From contig JAJYET010000002.1 in the NCBI GenBank assembly GCA_021785655.1, positions 18,391 to 82,390 on the forward strand: 64,000 nt of DNA, written 5' to 3'. Positions 52,091 to 61,871 of this stretch are shown here, piece by piece; within the stretch, counting starts at the first letter, position 1; each line of letters starts with the position of its first letter. Origin of the DNA: a bacterium (lineage in GTDB: Bacteria > Chloroflexota > Dormibacteria > Aeolococcales > Bog-877). The notes under the pieces are model-generated. The model was not told the origin of the DNA. It ran no database searches and was given only the letters and a program-made list of their open reading frames with translations. A program made the position numbers and the translations under genes.

Positions 52091-53581
52091 GTGGTCGATG
52101 GGAGCCGTCCCGGGCCGGTCCTTTTCCTGGGGGTGGCCCCCGAGGTGTTGGCGGCCGCAGATGGGCGCATCGTCGCCGTCGGGCGCGATGCGGTGGAGAT
52201 GGGGGCCGGTGCCCGGGTCGTGGAGCTGGAAGGCCGGGTGCTCCCCGGCCTCGGGGATTCTCACCTCCACCTCCACGAACTGGTGCGGCTGCGCCTCGAT
52301 CTCGATCTCTCCAAGGCGAGGACCGCTGCGGAGCTCCTGCGCCGGGTCGCGGCCCGGGCCGGCAGGCTGGGGCCGCAGGAGTGGGTGGTCGGCTCCGGGT
52401 GGTCGGGGCGCCTCTTCGCGGAGGGGGTGGCCCCGAGCCGCCGGGAGCTGGACCGGGCGGCCGACGGCCGACCGGTCGCCCTGCTGAGCCGGGACGAGCA
52501 CTCGGTCTGGGCTAGCACCAGAGCCCTGGAGCTGGCGGGGATCGCCTGGCAGGGGCCGGACCCCCATCCCATGGTGGTCGACCGTGGCCCCGACGGTGAC
52601 CCCTCCGGCGTGGTCCGAGAGGCCGGGCCGGCGTTCCTCCGCCTGATCCCCCGCCCCGATGCTCCGGCGTACGAGCGGGAGCTGGAGCGCGTGCTCCAAC
52701 GGCTGTCGGCGCTGGGGTTGTGCTCGATCCACTCGATGGACCCCCCAGAGACCTACTTCGCCTTGCAGCGTCTCCACGCCCGTGGCCGGTTGCCACTTCG
52801 GGTCACCTACAACCTGCCGGCCGACCTGATCGAGGACGCCGGGAGGCTGGGCCTTCGGCAGGGCCTGGGGGACCCCTGGCTCCGACTGTACGGGGTGAAG
52901 GCCTTCGTGGACGGGTCCCTGGGCAGCGGGACCGCGGAGATGCGTGGTGGCGGTGGGGTGGCTCGCCTCTCCGATCGGGACCTTCGCGACCTGGTCGAGG
53001 TCAGCGCCCGGACGGAGCTCAACCTCTGCCTCCACGCCATCGGGGACATGGCCGTCCACCGCGCCCTCTCTGCCCTGCGCGCCGGGGTCGGGAGCTGGCC
53101 GGGGTGGCGGCCCCGGATCGAGCACGCCCAGCTGGTCGATCCCTCCGACATCCCGCTCTTTTGCGAGGTGGGGGCGGTGGCCTCGATGCAGCCCCTGCAC
53201 GCCCCCGCCGACCGGGAGATGGCCGACCGGATCTGGACGGGGCTGACCGGGCACGCCTACGCCTGGGGGATGCTGGCCCGGGCCGGGGTCCGGCTGGCCT
53301 TCGGATCCGACGCCCCAGTGGAGTCGGCCGACCCGATGCTGGGGATGGAGGCCGCGACCGGGTGGCGGAGCCGCGCCGGATGGCACCCCGAGCTGGCGCT
53401 GACCCGGAGGGAGGCGCTGCTCGCCTACACCTCGGGGGTGGCCCTCGCCGGAGGGGTAGAGCGCCAGGAGGGCCGGCTGCGCCCTGGATACCGCTGTGAC
53501 CTCACGGTGGTGCGGGGCGGGCGCGTGGTCGCCACCGTGGTGGACGGAGTGGTGCGCAGCGCGGCGCCTGATCCCACTTGA
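52091..53581 (+). CDS. Metal-dependent amidohydrolase (YtcJ-like)
   Basis: The 496-residue protein has the amidohydrolase-3 layout: [14 protein letters not shown] with the first metal H-x-[33 protein letters not shown] (the position of the metal-bridging residue), [29 protein letters not shown], and [19 protein letters not shown] with the catalytic D. The beta-sandwich ends include [14 protein letters not shown]. The substrate is unknown. It is divergent from tkt and lies upstream of gdhA, whose promoter overlaps its stop. Confidence 0.87.
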   Translation: MVDGSRPGPVLFLGVAPEVLAAADGRIVAVGRDAVEMGAGARVVELEGRVLPGLGDSHLHLHELVRLRLDLDLSKARTAAELLRRVAARAGRLGPQEWVVGSGWSGRLFAEGVAPSRRELDRAADGRPVALLSRDEHSVWASTRALELAGIAWQGPDPHPMVVDRGPDGDPSGVVREAGPAFLRLIPRPDAPAYERELERVLQRLSALGLCSIHSMDPPETYFALQRLHARGRLPLRVTYNLPADLIEDAGRLGLRQGLGDPWLRLYGVKAFVDGSLGSGTAEMRGGGGVARLSDRDLRDLVEVSARTELNLCLHAIGDMAVHRALSALRAGVGSWPGWRPRIEHAQLVDPSDIPLFCEVGAVASMQPLHAPADREMADRIWTGLTGHAYAWGMLARAGVRLAFGSDAPVESADPMLGMEAATGWRSRAGWHPELALTRREALLAYTSGVALAGGVERQEGRLRPGYRCDLTVVRGGRVVATVVDGVVRSAAPDPT

Positions 53582-53608
53582 CACAGCCGGCAATCTCGGG
53601 ACTACCCT
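53578..53608 (+). promoter_or_regulatory. Possible gdhA promoter
   Basis: A perfect TTGACA at 53578-53583 contains the amidohydrolase stop. The best -10 is TACCCT at 53603-53608 with a 19-base spacer, which is longer than ideal. Confidence 0.4.
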
Positions 53609-53669
53609 TCCACACGGGTCGGGCCAAGCCCCCTCCCAAGTCCTAATACTGCAAGGAGGGTCAGGGGCC

Positions 53670-54956
53670 ATGGCCAGCAACGTCCTCACCGCGGGAGCCG
53701 AGGCGGCCGAGGCCGCCAACCCCTATGAGACAGCCCAACGCCAGTTCGACCAGGCGGCGGCGATCCTGGACCTGGACCCGGGGCTGCGCCAGGTGCTCCG
53801 AGAGGTCCGGCGTGAGTTCACGGTCAATTTCCCAGTGCGGATGGACGACGGCAGCATTCGCGTCTTCACCGGCTACCGGGTGCAGCACAACCTGACACGG
53901 GGCCCGGCCAAGGGGGGGATCCGCTACCACCCCCAGGTCAGCCTGGATGAGGTCAAGGCGCTGTCCATGTGGATGACCTGGAAGTGCGCGGTGACCAACC
54001 TCCCCTACGGCGGCGCCAAGGGCGGGGTGATCTGCGACCCGACTCAGCTCAGCTTGCAGGAGCTGGAGAACCTAACCCGCCGCTATGCCAGTGAGATCTC
54101 CCTCCTGATCGGGCCGGAGAGCGACATCCCGGCTCCGGACGTCAACACCAACCAGCAGACCATGGCCTGGATCATGGACACCATCTCCATGGAGAAGGGC
54201 TACTCGGTCCCCGCCACGGTGACCGGCAAGCCGCTTTCGATCGGCGGTTCCCAGGGAAGGCCGGCGGCGACCGGCCGGGGAGTGATGGTGGTCACCCTGG
54301 AGGCCTGCCGGCGGATGGGGCTGGACCCGAGCCAGGCCACGGTGGCCATCCAGGGCTTCGGCAATGTGGGCAGCGTCAGCGCTGAGCTGCTCCACGGCCA
54401 GGGGTTCAAGGTGGTCGCGGTCTCGGATGTCTTCGGGGGGATCCACAACCCAGATGGGCTGGACGTCCCCGCCCTGCTGGAGCACCAGCGGACCACCGGC
54501 AAGGTGAGAGGCTTCGCCGGGGCCAGGGAGGAGATCTCCAACTCGGCCCTCCTGGAGCTCCCGGTACACATCCTGATCCCGGCCGCCCTCGAGAACCAGT
54601 TCACCATGCACAACGCCGCCCGCGTCCAGGCCAAGCTGGTGGTGGAGGCGGCCAATGGGCCCACCACCCCCGAGGCCGACGACATCTTCCACCAGCGCGG
54701 AGTGGTGGTGGTGCCAGACATCCTCGCCAACGCCGGTGGGGTCACCGTCTCCTACTTCGAGTGGGTGCAGGACCTCCAGTCCTTCTTCTGGGAGGAGTCG
54801 GAGATCAACCAGCGCCTCACCCGGATCATGGAGCAGGCCTACCACCAGGTGGACGATCTGGCCCAGCAGCACCGCACCACCCTGCGCATGGGGGCCTACT
54901 GCCTGGCGGTCAAGCGGGTGGCGGACGCCACCGCGGTCCGGGGAATCTATCCCTGA
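53670..54956 (+). CDS. gdhA: Glutamate dehydrogenase (Glu/Leu/Phe/Val family)
   Basis: The 428-residue enzyme interconverts glutamate and 2-oxoglutarate. [49 protein letters not shown] contains the catalytic lysines, and [18 protein letters not shown] follows. The Rossmann part has [40 protein letters not shown] and [18 protein letters not shown] complete the family pattern. ATG at 53670 is ten bases after AAGGAGG. Cofactor choice is not certain. Its last ten bases overlap the convergent gnd. Confidence 0.96.
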   Translation: MASNVLTAGAEAAEAANPYETAQRQFDQAAAILDLDPGLRQVLREVRREFTVNFPVRMDDGSIRVFTGYRVQHNLTRGPAKGGIRYHPQVSLDEVKALSMWMTWKCAVTNLPYGGAKGGVICDPTQLSLQELENLTRRYASEISLLIGPESDIPAPDVNTNQQTMAWIMDTISMEKGYSVPATVTGKPLSIGGSQGRPAATGRGVMVVTLEACRRMGLDPSQATVAIQGFGNVGSVSAELLHGQGFKVVAVSDVFGGIHNPDGLDVPALLEHQRTTGKVRGFAGAREEISNSALLELPVHILIPAALENQFTMHNAARVQAKLVVEAANGPTTPEADDIFHQRGVVVVPDILANAGGVTVSYFEWVQDLQSFFWEESEINQRLTRIMEQAYHQVDDLAQQHRTTLRMGAYCLAVKRVADATAVRGIYP

Positions 54957-55990
54957 TCGGCCGGCCGCTCGTCGTGGCCGCCGAACTGTTTGCGCATCGC
55001 CGATAGGACCCGGTTGCTGAACTCGCCCAGGTCGCGGGAGGCGAAGCGCGAGTAGAGGGCCGCGGTGAGGACCGGGGCCGGGACCCCCTCCTCCACCGCT
55101 GCGATCGACGTCCACCGTCCCTCACCGGAGTCCGACACCCGGCCCTGGAACTGGTGGAGGTCCGAAGACTCCGCCAGCGCCGCGGCGGTCAGGTCGAGCA
55201 GCCAGGAGCCCACGACGCTCCCCCGGCGCCAGAGCTCCGCCACCTGGGCCGTGTCGATCCGGTAGCGATAGAACTCAGGGTCCTCGAGCGGCGCGGTCTC
55301 GGCGTCCCCGGTCCGCTGCTCCAGCCCGGCGTCGGCGTGGTGGAGAATGTCCAGCCCCTCCGCCAGCGCCGCCATCATCCCGTACTCGATGCCGTTGTGC
55401 ACCATCTTGACGAAGTGGCCGGCCCCACTCTCGCCGCAGTGCATGTAGCCCAGCTCGAAAGACTCAGCGGGGCCGGTGCGCGATGGAGTCCTGGGGGCGG
55501 CGTCCACCCCCGGGGCGATCGAGGCGAAGATGGGATCCAGGCGGGAGAACGCTTCAGCCTTCCCCCCCACCATGAGGCAGTACCCGCGCTCCAGCCCCCA
55601 GACGCCGCCGCTGGTGCCGCAGTCCAGAAGGGTGATCCCCTCTCCTGCCAGCCTCCTCGACCGGCGGATGTCGTCCCGGTAGTAGGAGTTGCCGCCGTCC
55701 ACGATGGTGTCACCCCGGGCCAGCACCGCCTCCAACCCCTCGATCGTGCTCTCGGTGATCCCCCCGGCGGGAACCATGACCCAGACCGCCCGCGGCGGGG
55801 CGAGCTTCTCCGCCAGCTCCTGCAGGGAGGCGGCCCCCACGGCGCCCTCTGAGGTGAGTTCCTCCACCGCCTTCGGGTTCACGTCGTAGACCACCAGCTG
55901 GTGACCGTCGCGCATCAGCCTCCGGACCAGGTTGGCTCCCATCCGGCCCAACCCCACCATCCCCAGCTGCATCGGCCTTGCTGTCGCCAT
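54947..55990 (-). CDS. gnd: 6-phosphogluconate dehydrogenase, short (YqeC) type
   Basis: The 347-residue enzyme decarboxylates 6-phosphogluconate to ribulose-5-P. LGMVGLGRMGANLVRRLMRDGH is the Rossmann start, IVDGGNSYYRDDIRRSRRL and LDCGTSGGVWGLERGYCLMVGG the substrate loops, and GHFVKMVHNGIEYGMMAALAEG carries the catalytic K and N. It is the short bacterial form, about 120 residues shorter than E. coli Gnd and often NAD-linked. ATG at 55990 follows GGAGGTGG. Together with pgl it implies an oxidative branch. Confidence 0.94.
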   Translation of the reverse strand: MATARPMQLGMVGLGRMGANLVRRLMRDGHQLVVYDVNPKAVEELTSEGAVGAASLQELAEKLAPPRAVWVMVPAGGITESTIEGLEAVLARGDTIVDGGNSYYRDDIRRSRRLAGEGITLLDCGTSGGVWGLERGYCLMVGGKAEAFSRLDPIFASIAPGVDAAPRTPSRTGPAESFELGYMHCGESGAGHFVKMVHNGIEYGMMAALAEGLDILHHADAGLEQRTGDAETAPLEDPEFYRYRIDTAQVAELWRRGSVVGSWLLDLTAAALAESSDLHQFQGRVSDSGEGRWTSIAAVEEGVPAPVLTAALYSRFASRDLGEFSNRVLSAMRKQFGGHDERPADQG

Positions 55991-56055
55991 CTGCACCACC
56001 TCCGCTGGTCCTGCCCTGCGGGCGATCCGGCCCCCCCTAGGGTATAGGGACCGGG

Positions 56056-57624
56056 TCAGCCGCCTTCCGGGCACCCCGCCCGGGACGTGTGCCAGCTGGA
56101 GGCGGTGGCGGTGGGGGCATACAGGACATTGGCCGAGGTGCCGAAGACGCAGGCCCAGCCGCCGGTGTGCGAGAGCAGGACGGCCAGGGCGCTACCCCTC
56201 GGCTGCCAGACGAGGTTCACCCGGTAGGAGCGCAGCAGCCGCAGACTTCCGCGGCCCCCAGCCACGATTTCGAGGTAGTCGGAGATGACCTGGCGGCCCA
56301 TGAGGACCGCCTCGCCGAAGATGAAGACCCGGTCCGGGGCGCACCCGCTCCCCACCGGTTCCGCGTGGTCGATGCGGTACAGGAACCAGCCACTGCTCCC
56401 GTACGGGGCCAGCACCCGGGCGGTGGGCCCGTCGCAGATCACCCGCCCCACCGCCACCGGGTAGGCCGAGCTCTGCAGCTGGTTCTCCGGGCTGCTCAGC
56501 TGGGACGTCATGCGCGCGGCGGTGGTCAGGACCACCAGGCCCATGACCAGAGCGGTGAACCAGACGGGGGCTGGGGCCCGTCTCCTGGGACGCAGCCGGA
56601 GCCCGGAGCGAAGCTCCAGCCCAAGCTGCTCCACGCCGTCCACCCACAGCGGCAGCGAGAGCACGGCGAAGATGGGGATGTCCCGGACCGCGTAGAGGAG
56701 GAGAAGAACCCCCGCCACCGCCAGGAAGAGGTCGGAGACCCTGGTCCGGCGCGCCCACCGGGCCGCCACCACCAGAGAGAGGAGCAGGAAGAGGGCCGGG
56801 ATGTTCGCCGCCTGGTGGAAATCGGGAGGCTGCCACTCGTTGAGGTTGGCCTGGGCCACGTGGCTCAGGAGCAGCTTGAGGGGGTACAGGTACACCCCCC
56901 AGCCGTTGGGGTTGACCATGGCGGACAGCGCCGCCAGCACGAGCCCCACCACGAGGTCCCGGAGGGGCCGCCACCCGAGCGACCCGGGGCGCCGAAGGGC
57001 GGTCGACACCCCCTCGCCGACCAGAAAGACCGCCATCACCCCGAGCCCGATGGTGAACCCGCCGTGGAGGTTGCTCCAGAGGGCGAAGAGCGGCACCAGG
57101 AGAAGCAGCAGGCGGCGGGTCGGACGGCTGCGGTAGCGGTCCAGGAAGGTGAGCAGCACCCCCAGCAACCCGAAGGTGAACATCTGCGGGCTGGGCCCCC
57201 AGATCTGCAACCCGGATACGACCACCAGGGCGGCGCCGAGGGACACCGCCCAGGCTGATCGTCCAAGGCGCCACACCCGCCCGACCGCCAAGAGGAACCC
57301 CACCCAGGTGGCCGCGGCCATGAGCAGGATCACGGCGGTCATCCCCAGGTGGGTGTAGAGGAGGGCGTAGAGCGCCTCCGCGCCCCACTCCTGGGTGATG
57401 AAGGGGCGGGTGAAGGCGGTGAAGGTGAAGTAGTTGTGCTGGGGCACCCCGTGAGCCAGGATCTCCAGCCCGACCCGGGCATGCCACCAGAAGTCGGGGT
57501 CGAACTCCGGGGTGGTGAAGGCCGCCCAGCCCAGGACCAAGATCGCCAGCAGCAGCACCGATGGCGCTTCCAGCCCGGCGACCCGAACCCGCCGACTGGC
57601 GGCGGCCGGCTCACCCAATGACAT
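56056..57624 (-). CDS. Polytopic membrane protein, possible GT-C-type transferase
   Basis: About 522 residues with some ten to twelve membrane segments. The first external loop has FDPDFWWHARVGLEILAHGVPQHNYFTF, an acid-rich loop placed as in GT-C glycosyltransferases and mannosyltransferase-like proteins. A C-terminal soluble domain of about 140 residues follows (NQLQSSAYPVAVGRVI, APYGSSGWFLYRIDHAEPVG). The family resembles conserved hypothetical membrane proteins of Chloroflexota-like genomes; enzymatic activity is not shown. ATG at 57624, eleven bases after TAGAAT, is preferred over a GTG upstream of that hexamer. Confidence 0.7.
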   Translation of the reverse strand: MSLGEPAAASRRVRVAGLEAPSVLLLAILVLGWAAFTTPEFDPDFWWHARVGLEILAHGVPQHNYFTFTAFTRPFITQEWGAEALYALLYTHLGMTAVILLMAAATWVGFLLAVGRVWRLGRSAWAVSLGAALVVVSGLQIWGPSPQMFTFGLLGVLLTFLDRYRSRPTRRLLLLLVPLFALWSNLHGGFTIGLGVMAVFLVGEGVSTALRRPGSLGWRPLRDLVVGLVLAALSAMVNPNGWGVYLYPLKLLLSHVAQANLNEWQPPDFHQAANIPALFLLLSLVVAARWARRTRVSDLFLAVAGVLLLLYAVRDIPIFAVLSLPLWVDGVEQLGLELRSGLRLRPRRRAPAPVWFTALVMGLVVLTTAARMTSQLSSPENQLQSSAYPVAVGRVICDGPTARVLAPYGSSGWFLYRIDHAEPVGSGCAPDRVFIFGEAVLMGRQVISDYLEIVAGGRGSLRLLRSYRVNLVWQPRGSALAVLLSHTGGWACVFGTSANVLYAPTATASSWHTSRAGCPEGG

Positions 57625-57635
57625 CCTGAGGCGGG

Positions 57636-57641
57636 ATTCTA
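57636..57641 (-). promoter_or_regulatory. -10 element of the membrane protein gene
   Basis: TAGAAT on the minus strand, eleven bases before the ATG at 57624, giving an expected leader of about four bases. Confidence 0.5.
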
Positions 57642-57745
57642 GGCGCGGGACCACCCGCTCCCGGCCGCTTTGCTGCTACGGCCCGGCGCGTTCGGGTAAC
57701 GGCTGCGCCCCTGCGCCTGGATGGAGGTCCCGGTGCGCTCCGCGA

Positions 57746-58918
57746 TCAGGCGGGATCGGGCCCCCAGCTCGCCAGGAGGGCGGAGACCCCGCGCCCGGGC
57801 TCCACCTCCTGGCCCAGCCGGGCCAGAGCCGCCTCCAGGGCGGCCACCCCGCGGAGAAGCTCCGGCAGGCCAGCCGCCCCCATGTGGCCAATCCGGCCCG
57901 CGCTCGTGCTCCAGGCCGCGAGCCCGCCCGCGATCGCGACCCCCTCCCGGGCCACCTCGGTGCGCAGGGCCGCGGGGGTGACCCCCTCGGGGACGGCGAA
58001 CGCGGTAACCGTGGCGCTGGAGACCTCTTCCCGAGCCAGGGGCCCCAGCCCCAGAGCGCGCAGCGCTTGGCGCACGGACCGGCCCATCCGGCGGTGGCGG
58101 GCGAACCGAACCTCCCATCCCTCGGACCCCGCCAGCTGGAGCGCCACGGCGGCGGCGGCGACGAGGTTGGTGGGCAGGGTGGCGAAGTAGCGGCCGGATG
58201 GGTCACGCATCGGAGGCTCCCAGCGCATCCAATCCAGGAAGTAGCTCTGGGCGCGGCCGATGGCCCGGCGGCGCTCGAGAGCGGCCGGGGAGATGGCGAG
58301 GAGGGCCAGCCCCGGCGGGGCGCCCAGCGCCTTCTGGGAGGCCGTCACCACCACGTCGATCCCGAGGTCCGCCATCCCCACCGGCATTCCCCCGGCCCCG
58401 GCCACCGAGTCCAGCACCATCGTGGCGCCGCGCTGGCGCGCGATCTCCGCATAGTCGGCGAACGGGGCGACCACCCCGGTGGCGGTGTCCACGTGGGTCA
58501 CGGTCATCACCTGGGCGCCGGACTCGCGCAGCGCCTCCTCGACCCGCTGGGGATCGACCTGCTCGCCCCAGGGGCAGGAGACCTCCACGACCTCCGCCCC
58601 CAGCGCCCGCCCCACGTCGGCGAAGCGGTCGCCGAAATAGCCGTGGTTCACCACCAGCAGCGTCTCCCCGGGACGGAGCAGGTTGGTGAGCGCCGCCTCC
58701 AGCCCCAGGGTCCCACTGCCTGCCAGGACCAGGGCCAGGTGTTCCGGACCCGCGCCCCCGACGGCTTCCAGCAGGCCGGACTGGATCTGGCGGAGGGCGG
58801 CGGCGGTGGCGGGGCTGCTGTGACTCTCGGTGGGCCGGGCCAGGGCCTCCAGGACCGACTGGGGAACCGGGGTGGGACCGGGGATCAGCAGCAGCGGGGC
58901 GCTCTCAGGCTCAGGCAA
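57746..58918 (-). CDS. Class V aminotransferase (alanine-glyoxylate / serine-pyruvate type)
   Basis: The 390-residue PLP enzyme starts with LLLIPGPTPVPQSVLEAL. It has LVLAGSGTLGLEAALTNLLRPGETLLVVNHGYFGDRF, VTHVDTATGVVAPF, VLDSVAGAGGMPVGMADLGIDVVVTASQKALGAPPGLALL with the Schiff-base lysine in SQKAL, and R near the C terminus for carboxylate binding (AGRIGHMG). Substrate choice among glyoxylate, serine and purine-derived ureidoglycine remains open. The TTG start follows GAGGAG, 19 bases after the carboxyltransferase stop. Confidence 0.9.
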   Translation of the reverse strand: MPEPESAPLLLIPGPTPVPQSVLEALARPTESHSSPATAAALRQIQSGLLEAVGGAGPEHLALVLAGSGTLGLEAALTNLLRPGETLLVVNHGYFGDRFADVGRALGAEVVEVSCPWGEQVDPQRVEEALRESGAQVMTVTHVDTATGVVAPFADYAEIARQRGATMVLDSVAGAGGMPVGMADLGIDVVVTASQKALGAPPGLALLAISPAALERRRAIGRAQSYFLDWMRWEPPMRDPSGRYFATLPTNLVAAAAVALQLAGSEGWEVRFARHRRMGRSVRQALRALGLGPLAREEVSSATVTAFAVPEGVTPAALRTEVAREGVAIAGGLAAWSTSAGRIGHMGAAGLPELLRGVAALEAALARLGQEVEPGRGVSALLASWGPDPA

Positions 58919-58937
58919 GGCTCTCTCCTCGAAACGG

Positions 58938-60506
58938 TCAGACCGGGAACACGCCGTGGTGGCGGGCGGGGGCGGGACGGCGCCGGGTGGACGCCGCGGC
59001 CAGCCTCAGGATCAGCTCGGCCCGCAGCCGGGAAGGCTCGACCACAGCGTCCACCACCAGGTCGGAGGCGAGCCGGAAGATGTCGATGTCGGCGGCGTAC
59101 TCGGCGCGGAGGCGGGAGACGAACTCCGGGCGCCCCTCGGCCGGCAGCTCGGCGATGCGGTTGGCGTACACGGCGTTGACCGCCGCCTCCGGGCCCATCA
59201 CGGCGATCTCGGCGGTGGGCAGCGCCAGGGTGGCCTCGGGCTCGAACCCCGGGCCGGACATGGCGTACAGCCCGGCCCCGTAGGCCTTGCGGAGGACAAC
59301 GCAGTAGCGGGGCACCGTCGCCGAGCTCAGGGCGGCGATCATCTTGGCGCCATGGCGGATGATCCCCTCCCGCTCCACCTGCGATCCGATCATGAAACCC
59401 GGCACGTCCGCCAGGAAGACCAGGGGCAGGTTGAAGGCGTCGCAGAGGCTGATGAAGCGGGCCGCCTTGTCCGCGGAGTCGACGAAAAGCACCCCTCCCT
59501 GGTGGGCCGGCTGGGAGGCGAGAACTCCCACGGCGCGCCCCCCCAGGCGGGCCAGGCCGCAGACCAGCTCCCGGGCGTACAGCGGCTTGATCTCGAAGAG
59601 GGAGTCGGCGTCCAGCAGGGATTCCAGAACCAGGTGGATGTCGTACCCCCGGGACGGCTCATCCGGGACGATCTCGGCCAGCTCCTGCGGGGACGCCGGC
59701 TGGCGGGGGGCGGCGATGGGCGGGTCCTGGGTCCAGCTGGACGGGAGGAATCCGAGGTAGCGGCGCAGCGCGGAGATCGCCTCGGCCTCGTCCCGGCAGA
59801 GGAGGTCGCCGCACCCCGACACGGTGCAGTGCATCCGGGCGCCCCCCATCTCCTCCAGAGACACCTGCTCCCCCACCACCTCCTGGGCCATCCGCGGGGA
59901 GCCGAGGTACATGGAGGCGTTCCCCTCGACCATGAACACCACGTCGCAGAAGGCGGGGATGTAGGCCCCCCCGGCGGCGCTGGGGCCGAAGAGGACGCAG
60001 GGCTGGGGGACCTGGCCGCTGAGCCGGACCTGGTTGTGGAAGATGCGGCCGGCGTGGCGGCGCCCGGGGAACATCTCCAGCTGCTCGGTGATCCTGGCCC
60101 CGGCGGAGTCCACCAGGTAGCAGAGGGGCAGCTGCAGCTGCTCCGCCCGCTCCTGGATGCGGAGGATCTTCTCCACCGTCCGGGGCCCCCAGGAGCCCGC
60201 CTTGACTGTGGGGTCGTTGGCCATGACCAGCACCCGACGCCCCTGGACCATCCCGGCCCCGGTCACCACCCCGTCGGCGCCCAGCTCCTCCTCGGCCTCG
60301 GTGTTGGCCAGAAGGCCGTCCTCCACGAATGGCGTCTCGGGGTCGAAGAGCAGCCGGAGACGCTCCCGCACCGGGAGCTTGCGCTGGCCGGGAAGCCGCT
60401 TCCGGTGGCGCTCGGGCCCGCCCAGGAGGGCCCGGACCTCCCTCTCCCGGAGCTCCTCCACCCGGGCCCGACCCGACTTCCGGCCCGGAGGGGAGCTGCT
60501 CGACAT
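58938..60506 (-). CDS. Acyl-CoA carboxylase, carboxyltransferase subunit
   Basis: The 522-residue protein is a fused alpha/beta carboxyltransferase of the PccB/AccD type. It has the acyl-CoA-binding half (VEDGLLANTEAEEELGADGVVTGAGMVQGRRV, LVDSAGARITEQLEMFPGRRHAGRIFHNQ, FGPSAAGGAYIPAFCD) and the carboxybiotin-binding half (VFLADVPGFMIGSQVEREGIIRHGAKMI, AVMGPEAAVNAVY). Propionyl-, acetyl- and methylcrotonyl-CoA are all possible substrates. No biotin carboxylase subunit is next to it. ATG at 60506 lies ten bases after TATACT, which excludes a longer upstream start. Confidence 0.92.
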   Translation of the reverse strand: MSSSSPPGRKSGRARVEELREREVRALLGGPERHRKRLPGQRKLPVRERLRLLFDPETPFVEDGLLANTEAEEELGADGVVTGAGMVQGRRVLVMANDPTVKAGSWGPRTVEKILRIQERAEQLQLPLCYLVDSAGARITEQLEMFPGRRHAGRIFHNQVRLSGQVPQPCVLFGPSAAGGAYIPAFCDVVFMVEGNASMYLGSPRMAQEVVGEQVSLEEMGGARMHCTVSGCGDLLCRDEAEAISALRRYLGFLPSSWTQDPPIAAPRQPASPQELAEIVPDEPSRGYDIHLVLESLLDADSLFEIKPLYARELVCGLARLGGRAVGVLASQPAHQGGVLFVDSADKAARFISLCDAFNLPLVFLADVPGFMIGSQVEREGIIRHGAKMIAALSSATVPRYCVVLRKAYGAGLYAMSGPGFEPEATLALPTAEIAVMGPEAAVNAVYANRIAELPAEGRPEFVSRLRAEYAADIDIFRLASDLVVDAVVEPSRLRAELILRLAAASTRRRPAPARHHGVFPV

Positions 60507-60516
60507 CTCGATCCCG

Positions 60517-60522
60517 AGTATA
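60517..60522 (-). promoter_or_regulatory. -10 element of the carboxyltransferase gene
   Basis: TATACT on the minus strand, ten bases before the ATG at 60506. Confidence 0.55.
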
Positions 60523-60585
60523 GGCACCGCCGGCGCCCGCTCCTGGGTGATCCCCACTCGTGCCTACCTCGGGGCCCGGGTCCGG

Positions 60586-61857
60586 TCAGGTGGGCTCCAG
60601 ATGGAGCTGATGCGACGACAGCTCGACGCGCCCACCCCAGCTGCGGCACGAGACCAGGACGCCCGTCGCGGAATCGACCCTGCCCTCCCAGCGGTCCCCG
60701 AAGGGGTGGACGACGGAGGCGCCGTACCCATGGGCCCGGTCCGATGGCCGCGGCACTCCCGAGATCCACCAGCCGCCAGTGACCCTGCGCACCCTGCTGA
60801 GGCGGACCCCAGCCAGCACCAGCAGGGGGTCCAGCATCTCGCGCAGGGCGGGGTCCATCCGCACCAGGCCCTCGTCCCGAAGCCAGTCGGGACCACGCCC
60901 GCCGGTGCTGGCCATTCCCCACGGGCCGTACGGGTCGAGCTCGGAGCGCACCGGAAGGGCCCGCACCTCCCACCCCCCGCGGCGAGCCAGGAGCCGGGAC
61001 TCGGCGTCGAAACCCGCCCCTCCCGCCTGGGGGAGGTGGGGTGGGAGGCGGCGGCGGTGCTCCTCCAGGGACGCCCACTCCTGCGCCATCCCCCTCACCC
61101 CGACCGGGAACAGCCGCCGGTGCCAGCCCCTCCACTCATAACCACCGCTGAACCCACTGGCGGGGTGGGGGTCGGGGAGGGCCCGGACTCCCTCCAGCGA
61201 GTAGCCCACCCGCAAGGTGGCCCGGAACCGGGCCCGCGCCAGCTCCCCTGCGGCGCTCGCCATCCGCTCCAGTGCCGCCTGCCACTCCCGCCGTGGACGA
61301 ACCGGAGGCAGCGGCCGGCCCCGCAGCTCCACTTTCATCTGGGAGCGGAATCCCGCCCGGCCCGACCTGAGCCACCGGGCCTCACTCAGCACCCCCAACC
61401 GGGGATCCACCAGCCCCCTCCAGCCGTCGCCGCCAAAGCCGTACACCAGAGCGGCGAGATCATCCATGTCCCCCATTGGCCGGACGCGGCCACTCAGCAC
61501 CGGTCCCCTCACGGTGTCCACCGCGCGAAGGTCGTAGAGCGAGGAGAGGAGCAGGCCCGGGTCGAGGTGCTCCTGGATTTCTGGGTGGTCCAGCTCCCAC
61601 CAGCTCCCGGTCCCGCTCTCCGATCTGGCCGGGCCGCCGGTTCGAACGCGCCGCAGCTCGTGACGCCACCCGGCGGGCCCGCAGGCGATCAGCTCCCGCT
61701 CTGCGATGCGCAGTGGTCCCGGGTCCCTCGGGATCGGCCAGGTCAGAGCCGCGCCCCGGTGGGTCGTGACCTGGGCCCGGAACTCCCTCGACCTGAGCCG
61801 CGCCGGGCCGCGCAGGATCAGCTCCAGGACGCGGCCCAGGCGGAGAGGCTGGCTCAC
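60586..61857 (-). CDS. Unknown protein, 423 residues
   Basis: From GTG at 61857 the frame is continuous and codon use is like the neighbours. The protein is rich in arginine, tryptophan and short strands, with two similar segments of the form FGGDGWRGLVDPRLGVLSEARWL and FGDRWEGRVDSATGVLVSCRSW. This suggests an internal repeat in which a valine-aspartate-glycine hairpin recurs. No signal peptide or membrane segment is seen and no family is recognised. The gene is divergent from rnhB with only 14 bases between the starts. Confidence 0.6.
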   Translation of the reverse strand: MSQPLRLGRVLELILRGPARLRSREFRAQVTTHRGAALTWPIPRDPGPLRIAERELIACGPAGWRHELRRVRTGGPARSESGTGSWWELDHPEIQEHLDPGLLLSSLYDLRAVDTVRGPVLSGRVRPMGDMDDLAALVYGFGGDGWRGLVDPRLGVLSEARWLRSGRAGFRSQMKVELRGRPLPPVRPRREWQAALERMASAAGELARARFRATLRVGYSLEGVRALPDPHPASGFSGGYEWRGWHRRLFPVGVRGMAQEWASLEEHRRRLPPHLPQAGGAGFDAESRLLARRGGWEVRALPVRSELDPYGPWGMASTGGRGPDWLRDEGLVRMDPALREMLDPLLVLAGVRLSRVRRVTGGWWISGVPRPSDRAHGYGASVVHPFGDRWEGRVDSATGVLVSCRSWGGRVELSSHQLHLEPT

Positions 61858-61871
61858 GTAAAGTTGGGGAG

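Noticed and set aside
52001..53719. Upstream extension of transketolase to 1258 residues
   Set aside because: The extension is antisense to the amidohydrolase gene; transketolase homology begins right after GTG at 52000.
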